This document shows positions 45,434 to 54,639 of a stretch of DNA of 64,000 bases, piece after piece; the first letter of the stretch is position 1; the number at the start of each line of letters is the position of its first letter. Under the pieces are notes generated by a model. That model was not told where the DNA came from, did not search any database, and was given only the letters and a program-made list of their open reading frames with translations. Location of the stretch: contig NZ_JBHSWH010000001.1 in assembly GCF_042661025.1 (NCBI RefSeq), forward strand, positions 4,588,001 through 4,652,000. The letters run 5' to 3'. Both the position numbers and the translations under genes were made by a program. The DNA is from Flexivirga alba (lineage in GTDB: Bacteria > Actinomycetota > Actinomycetes > Actinomycetales > Dermatophilaceae).

Positions 45434-46039
45434 GTGATTTCGATCGTGCCGTGTGACGATCCACAAATGGTCAATGAGGCTGCCGATGCCCGAATCCGGT
45501 TGATACAGCCGACTGTTCGGCTGCACCAAGCGTTTCTCGACTGCGCTTTCGAGTTCGGGTCAGGGCATCGGGACGGGTTCGCGACGGACTCGATCTCCGA
45601 CGTCGAACTGGCCGATCCAGAGTCGTTCGCTGCCTGGGTCGCCACGCGGGTGTCGTATGCCGACGAAGCGATCGAGTTGCCGCCGGACCGAGTGCACGAC
45701 ACGCTCTCCTGGATCATCGATGGCAGGGAGCCGGAACGAATTCTCGGCTCCATCTCCCTGCGTCACCGGTTGAACGACTTCCTGCTCCAGGTCGGCGGCC
45801 ACATCGGGTATGGCGTCCGACCCACCTCTCGCCGCCAGGGCGTCGCAACCGCAGCGCTGGGACTCGCCCTCGATCAGGCGAGATCGCTTGGCCTGCAACG
45901 CGTTCTGGTCACCTGTGCAAAGGACAACGTGCCGTCCGCCTGCACCATCGAGCACTGGGGCGGCGACCTCGAGGATGTCCGCGAGACGCCGGACCACGGC
46001 ATGGTGCGGCGCTACTGGATCGACCTGATTCAGCGGTGA
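45434..46039 (+). CDS. GNAT-family N-acetyltransferase
   Basis: A 201-residue acetyltransferase of the RimJ/YdfB-like kind. The acetyl-CoA loop is seen as GYGVRPTSRRQGVATAAL (near residues 125-142) and RVLVTCAKDNVPSACTIEHWGG gives the typical C-terminal Asn-containing strand. The substrate is unknown. GTG 45434 is used; ATG 45467 is an alternative. It ends with a 10-base convergent overlap with the exonuclease gene. Confidence 0.82.
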   Translation: MISIVPCDDPQMVNEAADARIRLIQPTVRLHQAFLDCAFEFGSGHRDGFATDSISDVELADPESFAAWVATRVSYADEAIELPPDRVHDTLSWIIDGREPERILGSISLRHRLNDFLLQVGGHIGYGVRPTSRRQGVATAALGLALDQARSLGLQRVLVTCAKDNVPSACTIEHWGGDLEDVRETPDHGMVRRYWIDLIQR

Positions 46040-46812
46040 TCCACGACGACAGCCGCGTGGTCACTCCACCGCTCGCTGTATGACGCAGCCCGGCCGACCA
46101 AGTGCCCGTCGACCCGGGCGGCCAGCGATGGCGAGTCCAGCACGTAGTCGATCCGCCAGCCGCTGTCGTTGTCGAAGGCCTTCCCGCGCCAGGACCACCA
46201 GGTGTACGGACCATCGATGTCCCCAGATCGGTCGCGGACCACGTCGGTCCAACCTGCCTCGAACCAGGACGTGAGGTGCTTCTGCTCTTCGGGCAGGAAT
46301 CCGGACTTGCCGCGATTTCCCTTCCAGTTCTTCAGGTCTCGCGCGGTGTGGCAAATGTTGAAGTCGCCGGTGACCACGGTGTCCTGGTCGATCAGTTGCG
46401 CCATACGGTCGCCCATTGCTTCGAGGAAGGCGAACTTCTCGTCCTGCTTCGGCGTGCCCGCCTCGCCGGTATGGACGTATGCCGACACGACCGTCGTGCG
46501 CCGGCCGTCGATGTCGATGGCTGCCTCGACCCAACGGCCTTCATCGTCGAATCCTGGCAGTCCGTCTGAGGTTTCGAGGATCGGGTGCTTGCTGAGCACT
46601 GCGACACCAGACCGTCCCGCTGCCGCCGCCGGTGCATGCGCGACGTGCCAGGACTCGAAGACCGTGCCTTCCAGCGCCTTGGCCAACTGCTCGTCCGATG
46701 CTCGAACTTCCTGCAGTGCCAGCACATCCGCGTCCTGCGCGGCTAGCCAGTCGAGCCCGCCCCGACGCACTGTTGCTCGGATGCCGTTCACGTTCGCCGA
46801 AATCACTCGCAC
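46030..46812 (-). CDS. xth: Exodeoxyribonuclease III
   Basis: A 260-residue AP endonuclease / 3'-5' exonuclease of the EEP superfamily in base-excision repair. Catalytic signatures are ISANVNGIRA (Asn7), LALQEVR (Glu metal ligand near residue 34), VTGDFNICH (Asp/Asn near residue 150), WRIDYVL and SDHAAVVV with the catalytic His at the C-terminus. The length fits Xth. GTG 46812 is the start. Confidence 0.94.
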   Translation of the reverse strand: MRVISANVNGIRATVRRGGLDWLAAQDADVLALQEVRASDEQLAKALEGTVFESWHVAHAPAAAAGRSGVAVLSKHPILETSDGLPGFDDEGRWVEAAIDIDGRRTTVVSAYVHTGEAGTPKQDEKFAFLEAMGDRMAQLIDQDTVVTGDFNICHTARDLKNWKGNRGKSGFLPEEQKHLTSWFEAGWTDVVRDRSGDIDGPYTWWSWRGKAFDNDSGWRIDYVLDSPSLAARVDGHLVGRAASYSERWSDHAAVVVDHR

Positions 46813-46872
46813 GCGGCTGACTCTCTCATCCTGCCGGTCGGCGCGTCGTGCTGCCCCGGCAATGGGCGGCGC

Positions 46873-48267
46873 TCAGTCGTCGCGGTCGTTGTCACGCTCG
46901 CCGTTGTCTTGGTCGGCGTTGTCTTGGTCGCCGTTGTCCTGGTCGCTGTCTTGGCCGGGCGGCGCGATCGAGTGCGCCCAGGTGATTTCCATCAGGGTGC
47001 GTTCGAGGTATGACCGGGTTGGTGGTGGCATGCCTGGTGGTGCGGGTGGGTAACTGTGGGCGGTGAATCCGCCTGTTGTGGTTCGGGTTTGGCTGGCGTC
47101 GCCGGTCAGGGTGTGGTCGGGGTGTTCTTCGACGTAGTTGCAGCGGGCGCACAGGCCTTGCCCGTTGCGTTCGGACGTGGGGCCACCGTCGGCGTGCCGG
47201 GTGATGTGGTCGGTGTGCCGGATCGGTGCCCCGCACCAGGGTGTGCGGCACACCTGATCACGTAACAGGATCAACAACGCGAGCAACCCGGGGTAGCGGC
47301 GGGCCCGGGACTCCATACCGATGATGTCCCCGGTGCCGGGGTGGGTGAACAGGCGCCGGATCAGCGGCCCGGTCGGGTCGCCCTGGGTGAACCATTCGCC
47401 GACCAGGTCCGCCGGGACCGGCCCGTACCCGGGCACGTACGCGGGACTGTTCCCGGTCAACGAATCCAGCGACATGAGCAGGTTCACGCTCAGGTCGGTG
47501 CCGCCGGTGACGGGCCGGCGGCCGGTGACGCGTTCGACCAGGGTGTCGGCCATCACCTGCCCCCGCGGCTTGTCGCAGGTCTTGGCAGCGTCGGTGGCTG
47601 CTTGGTCCAGGGCCGCCTTACACGCCAGGGCGTCTTTGACGGGCAGGAACGCGGTCAGGTAGGCCATCGCATCGGGTGCGGGTCGGAGGCTGACCTTGCG
47701 TTCGGTTTCGGCCTTGACCCGGCGGGCCCGGACCGCGTCCGGGTCGACCCGGCACGCTGCCGTCCTGGCGGCGGTCACCAGCCGGTTGGTCGCGACAGCG
47801 CCGAGTTGATCGGCGATCGCGGCATCCACGTCGGCCCGCCCGTCCCGGGTCAGGCCGGCGGTCTCACGCACGACCCGGGTGGCGTCCCATTCGGAGATCA
47901 CTCCGGCCGCCAACGCGGCCAGCGTGCGCGGCATGTCCTCGACCAGGGTGTGCGCGAGGTTCAGGAACGCCGCACCACGCTGCCCGGAGCAGCGGCGGGC
48001 GAACCCGATCTGTGAGCCCACTTCCCGGGTGGTGTCGCGGGCGGTGATGCCCCGGGGGATGTCGCGGGCCTGCTGGGCCTCATCGGCGGCGACGACCAGG
48101 TGGGCTTGCCGGGCCGAAATCGCGTTTTGTAGCTCGGCCAGCGCCCGGACTGCTTCCAACGGGTTGTCGGTGCTGAGGTCGTCGAGCCGGTCGTGGAACG
48201 CGCGCACCGCGGCCACGTCGAGGACACCCGTGGGTGTCCTCGTGTCGTGCCGTAGTGTGTCGTCCAT
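46873..48267 (-). CDS. DUF222 / HNH endonuclease-domain protein
   Basis: A 464-residue protein of the 13E12-repeat kind abundant in actinobacteria. Residues 20-320 are the helical DUF222 region; residues about 345-400 form an HNH domain (CRTPWCGAPIRHTDHITRH, GGPTSERNGQGLCARCNYVEEHP). The last 26 residues are almost entirely Asp, Gln and Asn, encoded by 15-base tandem repeats. Nuclease activity is inferred only. ATG 48267 lacks a clear ribosome binding site; upstream in-frame codons to 48411 are not family-like. Confidence 0.87.
   Translation of the reverse strand: MDDTLRHDTRTPTGVLDVAAVRAFHDRLDDLSTDNPLEAVRALAELQNAISARQAHLVVAADEAQQARDIPRGITARDTTREVGSQIGFARRCSGQRGAAFLNLAHTLVEDMPRTLAALAAGVISEWDATRVVRETAGLTRDGRADVDAAIADQLGAVATNRLVTAARTAACRVDPDAVRARRVKAETERKVSLRPAPDAMAYLTAFLPVKDALACKAALDQAATDAAKTCDKPRGQVMADTLVERVTGRRPVTGGTDLSVNLLMSLDSLTGNSPAYVPGYGPVPADLVGEWFTQGDPTGPLIRRLFTHPGTGDIIGMESRARRYPGLLALLILLRDQVCRTPWCGAPIRHTDHITRHADGGPTSERNGQGLCARCNYVEEHPDHTLTGDASQTRTTTGGFTAHSYPPAPPGMPPPTRSYLERTLMEITWAHSIAPPGQDSDQDNGDQDNADQDNGERDNDRDD
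46901..46945. repeat. 15-bp minisatellite in the HNH gene
   Basis: Three near-identical units of CCGTTGTCTTGGTCG start at 46901, 46916 and 46931, with a partial fourth. As 15 is a multiple of three, copy-number change would lengthen or shorten the acidic tail (repeating D-Q-D-N-x) without frameshift. Confidence 0.85.
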
Positions 48268-48672
48268 GTGTTCGAGTATGCCACGAATACTGCTGCAGCA
48301 CAACAGTTTTCGCGTCCGGATGTTATCCACATCCTCCTCGGTCGTCCACAGTTTCGCGAGGAGGGTGTGGACACGGTGCGGCGACCAAGACGAGCAGTGA
48401 CGGCAACTCAACCCCAGGATCAGGTGAGCGCCTGGGCGTCGGGTACGTCGTCGGGCCGGGCCTATGCAGAGAGCGGAGCGCTAGCGGAGCGAACGGAGTG
48501 AGACCGGCACGGCGGCGCAGCCGACGCCACCCCACGGCGGCCTAGCCGACGCCATACCAAGATGACCGATCGAGGGACGGGGTTTCGATACACTCCTCCG
48601 CTGCGCTCCCCCGCTACTCAACCACCTTGGCTCCGCCTCCGCTGCGCTCGACCAACGTGATTGGATCGAGCC
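48268..48672. other. Intergenic region with dispersed repeats
   Basis: No credible gene in these 405 bases. They hold GAGCGGAGCGCTAGCGGAGCG near 48472 (shown in part), a full dispersed element at 48579-48626 (GGTTTCGATACACTCC to CTACTCAACCACC) and a partial second one to 48656. The first part carries the HNH gene promoter. Confidence 0.6.
48579..48626. repeat. Dispersed GGTTTCGATAC...CTACTCAACCACC element
   Basis: The best-preserved copy of the intergenic element in the window: outer arms GGTTTCGATAC and CTACTCAACC flank CTCCGCTGCGCTCC. The related copies are at 36797 and 50704, with degenerate relatives at 6643 and 9895. Confidence 0.8.
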
Positions 48673-50018
48673 ATGGCCCTGGACGCACACCTGACACACC
48701 TCTTCGACGCCCGCCTGGCCGAGGCGCAGCGCACCAGCCGCGCACCCTCCGCGGTTGCAGCCGTGATCGGCGATGGTGAGGTCGTTTGGTCCGGGGCAGC
48801 GGGCAACATCGACGGCCACGCGAATGGCGAAAAGGCAACCACCGCAACGCAATACCGCATCGGATCGATCACCAAGACCTTCACCGCGGTGCTCACGCTG
48901 CGCCTGGTCGACGACGGCCTGATCGACCTCACCGACCCGATCGCGAAGCACCTTCCTGAGCTGGCCGACAAACTCCAGGGAGTACGGGTGAGCGAGCTGC
49001 TCACGCACGGCGCCGGCCTGCCCGCCGAGACCGAGGGCGCGTGGTGGGAGCGGAGCCACGGACGCACCTGGGATGAACTGCAGTCGAGCATCCACGCCAT
49101 ACATCGACCCGGTCGCCGATTCCATTACAGCAACGTCGGATTCGCGGTTGCCGGCGAGCTGGTCGCCCGCCTCCGCAACAGCACCTGGTGGGACCGAATG
49201 CACGAGGAGGTCCTGCAGCCGCTCGGCCTGCACGACACCACCTACGCCCCGACCGCCAAAGCTGCGCCCGGACTGGCCGTGCACCCGTATGCCGACCTGC
49301 TCCACGACGAACCCAACACCGACACAAAAGCCATGGCACCCGCCGGACAGCTTTGGTCGACGGTGCACGACCTGGCCGCCTTCGCCGTCTTCCTCGCGCG
49401 CGGTAACAAGCAGGTGCTGTCGGACGACCTGCGTCGAGAGATGCAGATCCCCGCGCTGATCAACGACGATCCCGGCACGGCATACACCCGCGCTTACGGC
49501 TTCGGGCTCGACATCATCAACTCCGGCGGACGACGTTTCATCGGACACGGCGGGTCGATGCCCGGTCACCAGTCGAGCTTGAAGATCGACCCGGAGACCG
49601 GCGACGGCGTCGTCGAGCTGGTCAACAGCACCGCCGGACTCACCCTCGACACCATCGGTCTCGTCCGCGAATTGCGCGAACACCACATCGGCGCCGGCTG
49701 GACCGCCAAGTCCCCGACACCAGACGTCGTGGACATCGTCGGCACGTGGTTCTGGGGGCCACGCCCACATGTGCTCACCGCCGAGGAAGCCGGTTGCGGC
49801 TCGCGCCGGTCGAAGGTGGCCGAGGCTCCCGGTTCACCCCGGACGGCGCAGGCGCCTGGACCGGCCAGGACGAATACTTCGCGGGCGAGCGCCTGACCGT
49901 GCACCGCGACGAAGACGGCGCGCCGGCATACCTCGACCTGGGCAGCTTCCGATTCACCCGCACGCCGTACGATCCTGACGGAGACATTCCGGGCGGCGCC
50001 GGAACAGGCTGGCGCTGA
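48673..50018 (+). pseudogene. Serine hydrolase of the beta-lactamase class C / S12 family, frameshifted
   Basis: Repaired length 448 residues. The catalytic motifs are SITK (near residue 64), YSN (near residue 158) and GHGGSMPG (near residue 295), as in class C-like esterases and D-aminopeptidases. There is no signal peptide, so it is probably cytosolic and not a resistance beta-lactamase. The frame from ATG 48673 runs off after HVLTAEEAG; the continuation RLAPVEGGRGSRFTPDGAGAW... LGSFRFTRTPYDPDGD is in another frame to 50018. One missing base near 49791-49794 explains it. The lost part is a C-terminal beta domain, so the catalytic domain would survive even if the lesion is real. Confidence 0.83.
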
Positions 50019-50036
50019 CCGACGTTAGGGACTGCG

Positions 50037-50696
50037 ATGGATCATTGGCTGACGACGATCCCGCCCATGGCGGTCTACCTCATCGCGGGCCTCGCCGTCG
50101 GCATCGAGAGCCTCGGAGTGCCGATCCCGGGCGAGACGATCCTCGTCGCGGCAGCGATCCTGTCCTCCCGCCACGAGGTGTCGATCAGCCCGCACGGCAT
50201 CGCGATCGCGGCCGTCCTCGGCGCGGTGATCGGTGACTCGATCGGCTACGCCATCGGTCGTCGGTATGGCGAGCGGCTCTTCGGCTACCTCGAACGCCGC
50301 TTCCCCCACCACTTCAGCAGCGACCTGGTCGATTACGCCGAGCATGTCTTCCAGCGATGGGGTATGGCGGCAGTCTTCGTCGGCCGCTTCATCGCGCTGC
50401 TGCGCATCTTCGCCGGGCCGCTCTCCGGCTCGCTCAAGATGCACTACCCGCGGTTCCTGCTCGCCAACGCCACTGGCGCGATCTGCTGGGCGGGCGGCAC
50501 GACCTACCTCGTCTATTACATCGGCACTGCCGCCGAGCAGTACCTGAAGAACTTCTCGTATGTCGCCCTCGGCCTCGCGCTCGTCCTCGGACTGCTCGCT
50601 TCAACCGTGCTGCGTCGCAAAATGGAGCGCAACGTCAAGATCTTCGTCCAGCAACGCGAAGAAGCAGAAGGGTCGGCACCCACGCCCGCCGATTAG
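50037..50696 (+). CDS. DedA-family membrane protein
   Basis: A 219-residue DedA/VTT-domain protein with about five membrane segments. Family features: SLGVPIPGETILVAAA near residue 25, GDSIGYAIGRRYGERL, and VGRFIALLRIFAGPLSGSLKM with the conserved arginine. DedA proteins act in envelope homeostasis, with some members flipping lipid carriers. It begins 18 bases after the serine hydrolase stop, on the same strand. Confidence 0.9.
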   Translation: MDHWLTTIPPMAVYLIAGLAVGIESLGVPIPGETILVAAAILSSRHEVSISPHGIAIAAVLGAVIGDSIGYAIGRRYGERLFGYLERRFPHHFSSDLVDYAEHVFQRWGMAAVFVGRFIALLRIFAGPLSGSLKMHYPRFLLANATGAICWAGGTTYLVYYIGTAAEQYLKNFSYVALGLALVLGLLASTVLRRKMERNVKIFVQQREEAEGSAPTPAD

Positions 50697-50703
50697 CCCG
50701 CCA

Positions 50704-50749
50704 GATCTCGATACCCCTCCTCCGCTGCGCTCCCCCGGCACTCGATCAG
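50704..50749. repeat. Dispersed CTCGATAC...GGCACTCGATCA element
   Basis: Third copy of the intergenic element, between the convergent DedA and response-regulator genes, probably acting as a shared terminator. Confidence 0.7.
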
Positions 50750-50753
50750 CGCA

Positions 50754-51416
50754 TCAGAGCAGGCGGCGCTGCATCGCCCACGAGGTGAGCTCGTGCCGGG
50801 ACGACAGCTGCAGCTTGCGCAGCACCGAAGACACATGTGTCTCAACGGTTTTCACCGAGATGAAGAGCTCCTTGGCGACTTCCTTGTATTGGTAGCCGCG
50901 CGCAATCAGCCGCATCACCTCACGCTCGCGCGCGGACAACCGGTCGAGCTCCTCGTCGACCTCTGCGATCTCGCCTGCGGTCGCACCGAACGCGTCGAGC
51001 ACGAAGCCGGCCAACCGCGGACTGAAGACCGCATCACCGTCCTTGACCCGGTGGATCGCCGAGATGAGGTCGTTCGGGCTGATCGTCTTGGTGACGTAGC
51101 CGCGAGCACCCGCCCGGATGACCGCAATGACGTCCTCGGCGGCGTCTGACACCGACAGCGCCAGGAAGCGGACCGGATCACCGGCCTCGGTCTGCACGCC
51201 GGCGCAGCCGGTGACCACGTCGGAACCGCCGTTGCCGTTGCCGCCGGGCAGGTGCACGTCCAATAGCACCACGTCGGGCCGTTGTTCGCGGATGACCTTG
51301 ATCGCGGCATCGACATCGGGTGCCTCACCGAGCACTGTCACCGAGTCGTCCAGCTCGGCCTTGACCCCAGACCGGAACATCCGGTGATCGTCCACCAACA
51401 CCACGCGTGCGGTCAT
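50754..51416 (-). CDS. LuxR-type response regulator of envelope-stress pair
   Basis: A 220-residue NarL/LiaR-like regulator: receiver with VDDH, phospho-acceptor in VVLLDVHLPGG, the conserved Lys in GYVTKTI, and a LuxR HTH (LSAREREVMRLIARGYQYKEVAKELFISVKTVETHV). Its ATG overlaps the stop of the PspC-kinase gene by four bases. It should control the divergent PspC/LiaF-like operon. Confidence 0.92.
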   Translation of the reverse strand: MTARVVLVDDHRMFRSGVKAELDDSVTVLGEAPDVDAAIKVIREQRPDVVLLDVHLPGGNGNGGSDVVTGCAGVQTEAGDPVRFLALSVSDAAEDVIAVIRAGARGYVTKTISPNDLISAIHRVKDGDAVFSPRLAGFVLDAFGATAGEIAEVDEELDRLSAREREVMRLIARGYQYKEVAKELFISVKTVETHVSSVLRKLQLSSRHELTSWAMQRRLL

Positions 51417-52702
51417 CGCTGCTCCCTGTCGTTGTCGGTTTGATCGGTTCTGCCGTTGTCGTCTTCGCCATTGTTGCGATCGTCGGTGGCGCCGGCCGTC
51501 GGCGTCTCCAGCGGCATCCGCAGTCGCACTTCGGTCCCGTGCTCCAGGCGACGCACCTGCGCCTCGCCACCGTGCCTGGTCATCCGACCGATGATCGACT
51601 CACGGACACCGAGCCGGTCCTCGGAGACGGTGGCCGGGTCGAAACCCGAGCCGTGGTCGCGGACGAACGCCTCGGCGGCCGTCGGACCAACCTCCAGGTA
51701 GACCGACACCGGCGGCTCACCATGCCGCACCGCATTCGCCAGCGCCTCGCGCAGCGCGCGAAGCAGCGCCTCCTCCGCCTCGCCGAGCGGCCGGTCACCG
51801 GTCACCACCAGATCGATCGGTATGCCGTGCAACGTCTCGATCTCACCGGCTGCGTCGGTCACCGCGGTCGCGAGCGTGCGGCCGGTCGACGCCTGCTCGG
51901 CATACAGCCAGCTGCGCAGCTCGCGCTCCTGGGCCCGGGCCAGCAACTGCACTGCCTTCGGGTCGTCGGAACGGCGCTGGATCAGCGCGAGCGTCTGCAG
52001 CACCGAGTCATGCAGGTGCGCGGCGATGTCGGCCTTCTCGGTCGCCCGGATCCGCTCGGTCTGCTCCTTGCGGAAGGTGTCGACGAAGCGCGCGATGAAC
52101 GGCGCGCCCAGGATGCCGGCCCCGAGCAGCACGACCAGGACCCCGACTGCGACGTCCCGCAGCCGGCTTATCCCGCCACCCTGCGAAAGCAACAGGATCA
52201 GCCCGGTCAGCGCCAGCACGATGCCGATCACGGTGCGAATGCGGGTTTCTCGGCGATCGGCGGTGCTGATCCATTGCCGGCGTTCGACGCTGCCCAGCCG
52301 CGACCACGCCAGCACCAGGCCGACACCGATGACCAGGAGCGGGATGGTGAACGACAGCTTCGCGATCGACGTGAAGGCGCTGACCGCGGCCATGCCACCG
52401 ACCACCAACACGGGCACACCCATCAGCAGCAGCCGCCGGATGGAGATTCGACTCGTCGTGGATTTCTCGAACGGTGTCAGCAACGCCGGTCGGTCCGACT
52501 CGGGCATCGTCAGCCAGAGGAACGCGTAGACCGGCACCCCGAAGAGGAACACCAGCGACACCGCCGTCATCACCCGCAGGGTCATCAGCGGTATGCCGAG
52601 ATGGCTGCTCACCCCCGCGCAGACACCCGCGACCCACCGGCCCTCGCGGGGTCGGGTCAGCGGTGGGCGGGGCACCGCCTCGGTCCGGACTGTCTGGCTC
52701 AC
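51413..52702 (-). CDS. PspC-domain sensor histidine kinase
   Basis: A 429-residue kinase with an N-terminal PspC domain (REGRWVAGVCAGVSSHLGIP... FLWLTMPE), further helices to about residue 215, a HisKA_3 region with IAAHLHDSVLQTLALIQ, and a HATPase domain (EALANAVRHG, RDHGSGFD). The C-terminal tail is rich in Asp, Asn and Arg. PspC-kinases pair with LuxR-type regulators in actinobacterial cell-envelope stress systems. GTG 52702 is the start. Confidence 0.92.
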   Translation of the reverse strand: MSQTVRTEAVPRPPLTRPREGRWVAGVCAGVSSHLGIPLMTLRVMTAVSLVFLFGVPVYAFLWLTMPESDRPALLTPFEKSTTSRISIRRLLLMGVPVLVVGGMAAVSAFTSIAKLSFTIPLLVIGVGLVLAWSRLGSVERRQWISTADRRETRIRTVIGIVLALTGLILLLSQGGGISRLRDVAVGVLVVLLGAGILGAPFIARFVDTFRKEQTERIRATEKADIAAHLHDSVLQTLALIQRRSDDPKAVQLLARAQERELRSWLYAEQASTGRTLATAVTDAAGEIETLHGIPIDLVVTGDRPLGEAEEALLRALREALANAVRHGEPPVSVYLEVGPTAAEAFVRDHGSGFDPATVSEDRLGVRESIIGRMTRHGGEAQVRRLEHGTEVRLRMPLETPTAGATDDRNNGEDDNGRTDQTDNDREQR

Positions 52703-52825
52703 ACCTCAAGTCTGGCCCACGAACGGCCGTGCTCCGAGCCATCGGCGCAGCTTTGGGGGTCGCTCAGGGGGCGTCAGGGTCGACCCTCATGGCGAGAGCG
52801 CCCCGGCGCCACCATCGTGGTCGGT
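52703..52825. promoter_or_regulatory. Divergent promoter region of the PspC/LiaF-like locus
   Basis: A 123-base gap between the kinase gene and the PspC/LiaF-like gene. GGGGGTCGCTCAGGGGGCGTCAGGG contains direct repeats that could bind the adjacent regulator. No firm promoter call. Confidence 0.4.
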
Positions 52826-54184
52826 ATGACGCAACAGACTTCCGCCACCCAGCCGCCCCCACCGGTGCAGCACGGCGACGCGCTCGACCGGCTCTTCGCC
52901 GCGGCGCGACTTTTCGGCGTGGTGCGTGGGGCCGCGGACAAATGGTTCGGTGGGGTCTGTGCCGGCCTGGCGCGACGCTGGAACGTCGACCCACTCATCG
53001 TGCGAGCGGGGTTCCTGCTCGCGACCGTCCTGTTCGGGATCGGCATCCCGGCATACTTCCTGGCCTGGATCCTGCTGCCCGACGAGGCCGGCGAGATCGT
53101 CGTGGAGAAGGCGGTCCGGCACGGGCATGCGTCCTCGATCGTGCTGTGCGTCGTCGCGGCAGCGGTGTCGTTCGGCGGTTTCGGCGTGTTCTGGTCGATC
53201 GGCTCCGGCTGGGGTGTCTTCGGTCAGGCGGTCGGCCTGGCGTTCCTCGCCTGGGCGTTCCTGGCGTGGAACGGTCACGGCCCGGGTGCTCGGCGCCCGG
53301 ACGAGTCGACGTCCGACTGGGGCAACCGGTTGAGCGATGCGATGCGCAACAGGCAGACTGACGCCGCAGCGACGCCGTCGAACACGCCGATGCCGCCACG
53401 AGCGCAGGCCGGTCCGCAGCCGGAGCCGAGCATCGGCAACCGGGCCGCCGCAGCAGGTGCCGCCGCACGCGACGGCCGCATCGACTTGACGAAACAAGCC
53501 ACGGTGACACCCACGGCGCCAACGGCACCGGTGCGCCTCAAGCGCCGCCGGCTCGGGGTGGCTCTCAGCTTCGCGATCATCGGAATCTCAGTGTTGGCAG
53601 GCGCTTTCACGGCGTTGGTGCTGGTCGGCACTTCCCACGGCGACAGTGCCCTTCAGGTGGGCCTGGCCGCCGGAGCCGCCGTCGCGGCGCTCGCGCTGGT
53701 CATCGGGGGACTGGCGGGGCGCCGTGGCGGCGCACTCGGCCCACTGGCGACGGTGGTCGCGCTCGTGGCACTGCTCACCTCCGCGGCGTTGCCGACAGGT
53801 ATGCCGTGGACCGGCCGCATCGGAGACCAGAGCTGGCGCCCGACATCGGTCGCGCCCGGAACCCAGCACAACTTCGCGATGCGCGTGGGCGACGGGAAAC
53901 TCGACCTGCGCGACGTCGGCGGCACGGGGCTCGCCGCTCACACGCACCTGAACACCCGCGTCAACGTCGGGCAGCTGACGATCACAGTGCCCGCTGACAC
54001 GACAGTCCGAGTGAAGGGTTACGTCAACATCGGCGGCATCGAAGTGGTCCGAGGAGGTCAGCACCTCGTCAACTACGGCGGCGTCGACACCCACCGCACG
54101 GTCACCGTCGGCACGGGCTCGAAGGTCATCGACCTGGACGCACGGGTGGGCATCGGCAACATCACCATCAAGGAGCAGTCATGA
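52826..54184 (+). CDS. PspC-domain protein with LiaF-like C-terminus
   Basis: A 452-residue membrane protein. PspC domain at residues about 35-95 (ADKWFGGVCAGLARRWNVDP... AWILLPDEAGE), more helices, a Pro/Ala-rich linker, a second block of helices (240-325), and a C-terminal beta domain (RVNVGQLTITVPADTTVRVKGYVNIGGIEV) like the LiaF/DUF2154 family. LiaF-like proteins restrain the cognate kinase. ATG 52826 was chosen; the open frame upstream crosses the opposing kinase gene. It overlaps the next gene by four bases. Confidence 0.88.
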   Translation: MTQQTSATQPPPPVQHGDALDRLFAAARLFGVVRGAADKWFGGVCAGLARRWNVDPLIVRAGFLLATVLFGIGIPAYFLAWILLPDEAGEIVVEKAVRHGHASSIVLCVVAAAVSFGGFGVFWSIGSGWGVFGQAVGLAFLAWAFLAWNGHGPGARRPDESTSDWGNRLSDAMRNRQTDAAATPSNTPMPPRAQAGPQPEPSIGNRAAAAGAAARDGRIDLTKQATVTPTAPTAPVRLKRRRLGVALSFAIIGISVLAGAFTALVLVGTSHGDSALQVGLAAGAAVAALALVIGGLAGRRGGALGPLATVVALVALLTSAALPTGMPWTGRIGDQSWRPTSVAPGTQHNFAMRVGDGKLDLRDVGGTGLAAHTHLNTRVNVGQLTITVPADTTVRVKGYVNIGGIEVVRGGQHLVNYGGVDTHRTVTVGTGSKVIDLDARVGIGNITIKEQS

Positions 54185-54635
54185 CCATGCAGCAGTACGG
54201 CCCGGACCGGGATCCCGCGGAGGACTCGACGCGGGGCGTCACTCCACAGGCACACCCCACCGAGGAACTTCCCACCTACCGCAAGGTGGCCGGATATCCC
54301 GCCCCGGAACCAACTCGGCCGATCACCCCGCAACCTGCGGGCCTGACGGAAGGCACCGGCCAGTTGCCGGTCACCGGCGCGCCGGTGACCTCTCCCCGGC
54401 GGCCATCAGGCCGCGCGGGCCGCACCTGCCGAGCGTCATACGCGGCGTGGTGATCCTGGCGATCGCAGCGATCGTCGTCGTATGGCGGCTGGACGACCAC
54501 CCGAACTGGCCGATCGTCGGCATCAGCGTCGGGATCGGCGCGGGCGTGATGTTCCTGCTACTGGCGGCGATCAGCGCCGTGGTGCACCACGCGCACCGCG
54601 AAAGCGACTTCGACCGCATCCTGCCCGGGCCATGA
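54181..54635 (+). pseudogene. Small two-helix membrane protein, frameshifted
   Basis: Repaired length 151 residues: a Pro/Thr-rich cytosolic half (YGPDRDPAEDSTRG... GLTEGTGQLPVTG) and two helices (VVILAIAAIVVVW, ISVGIGAGVMFLLLAAIS). One base is missing at the CCCC run 54394-54397; repair gives SPPAAIRPRGPHLPSV. ATG overlaps the PspC/LiaF-like stop, so it belongs to that operon. Family not recognised. Confidence 0.75.
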
Positions 54636-54639
54636 CCGC

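Noticed and set aside
48673..50018. Antibiotic-resistance beta-lactamase
   Set aside because: It has the SxxK/YxN/HxG pattern of S12 serine hydrolases in general and no signal peptide, so resistance cannot be claimed.
51407..52825. N-terminal extension giving a 925-residue PspC protein
   Set aside because: It lies antisense to the PspC kinase gene; family similarity begins only at ATG 52826.
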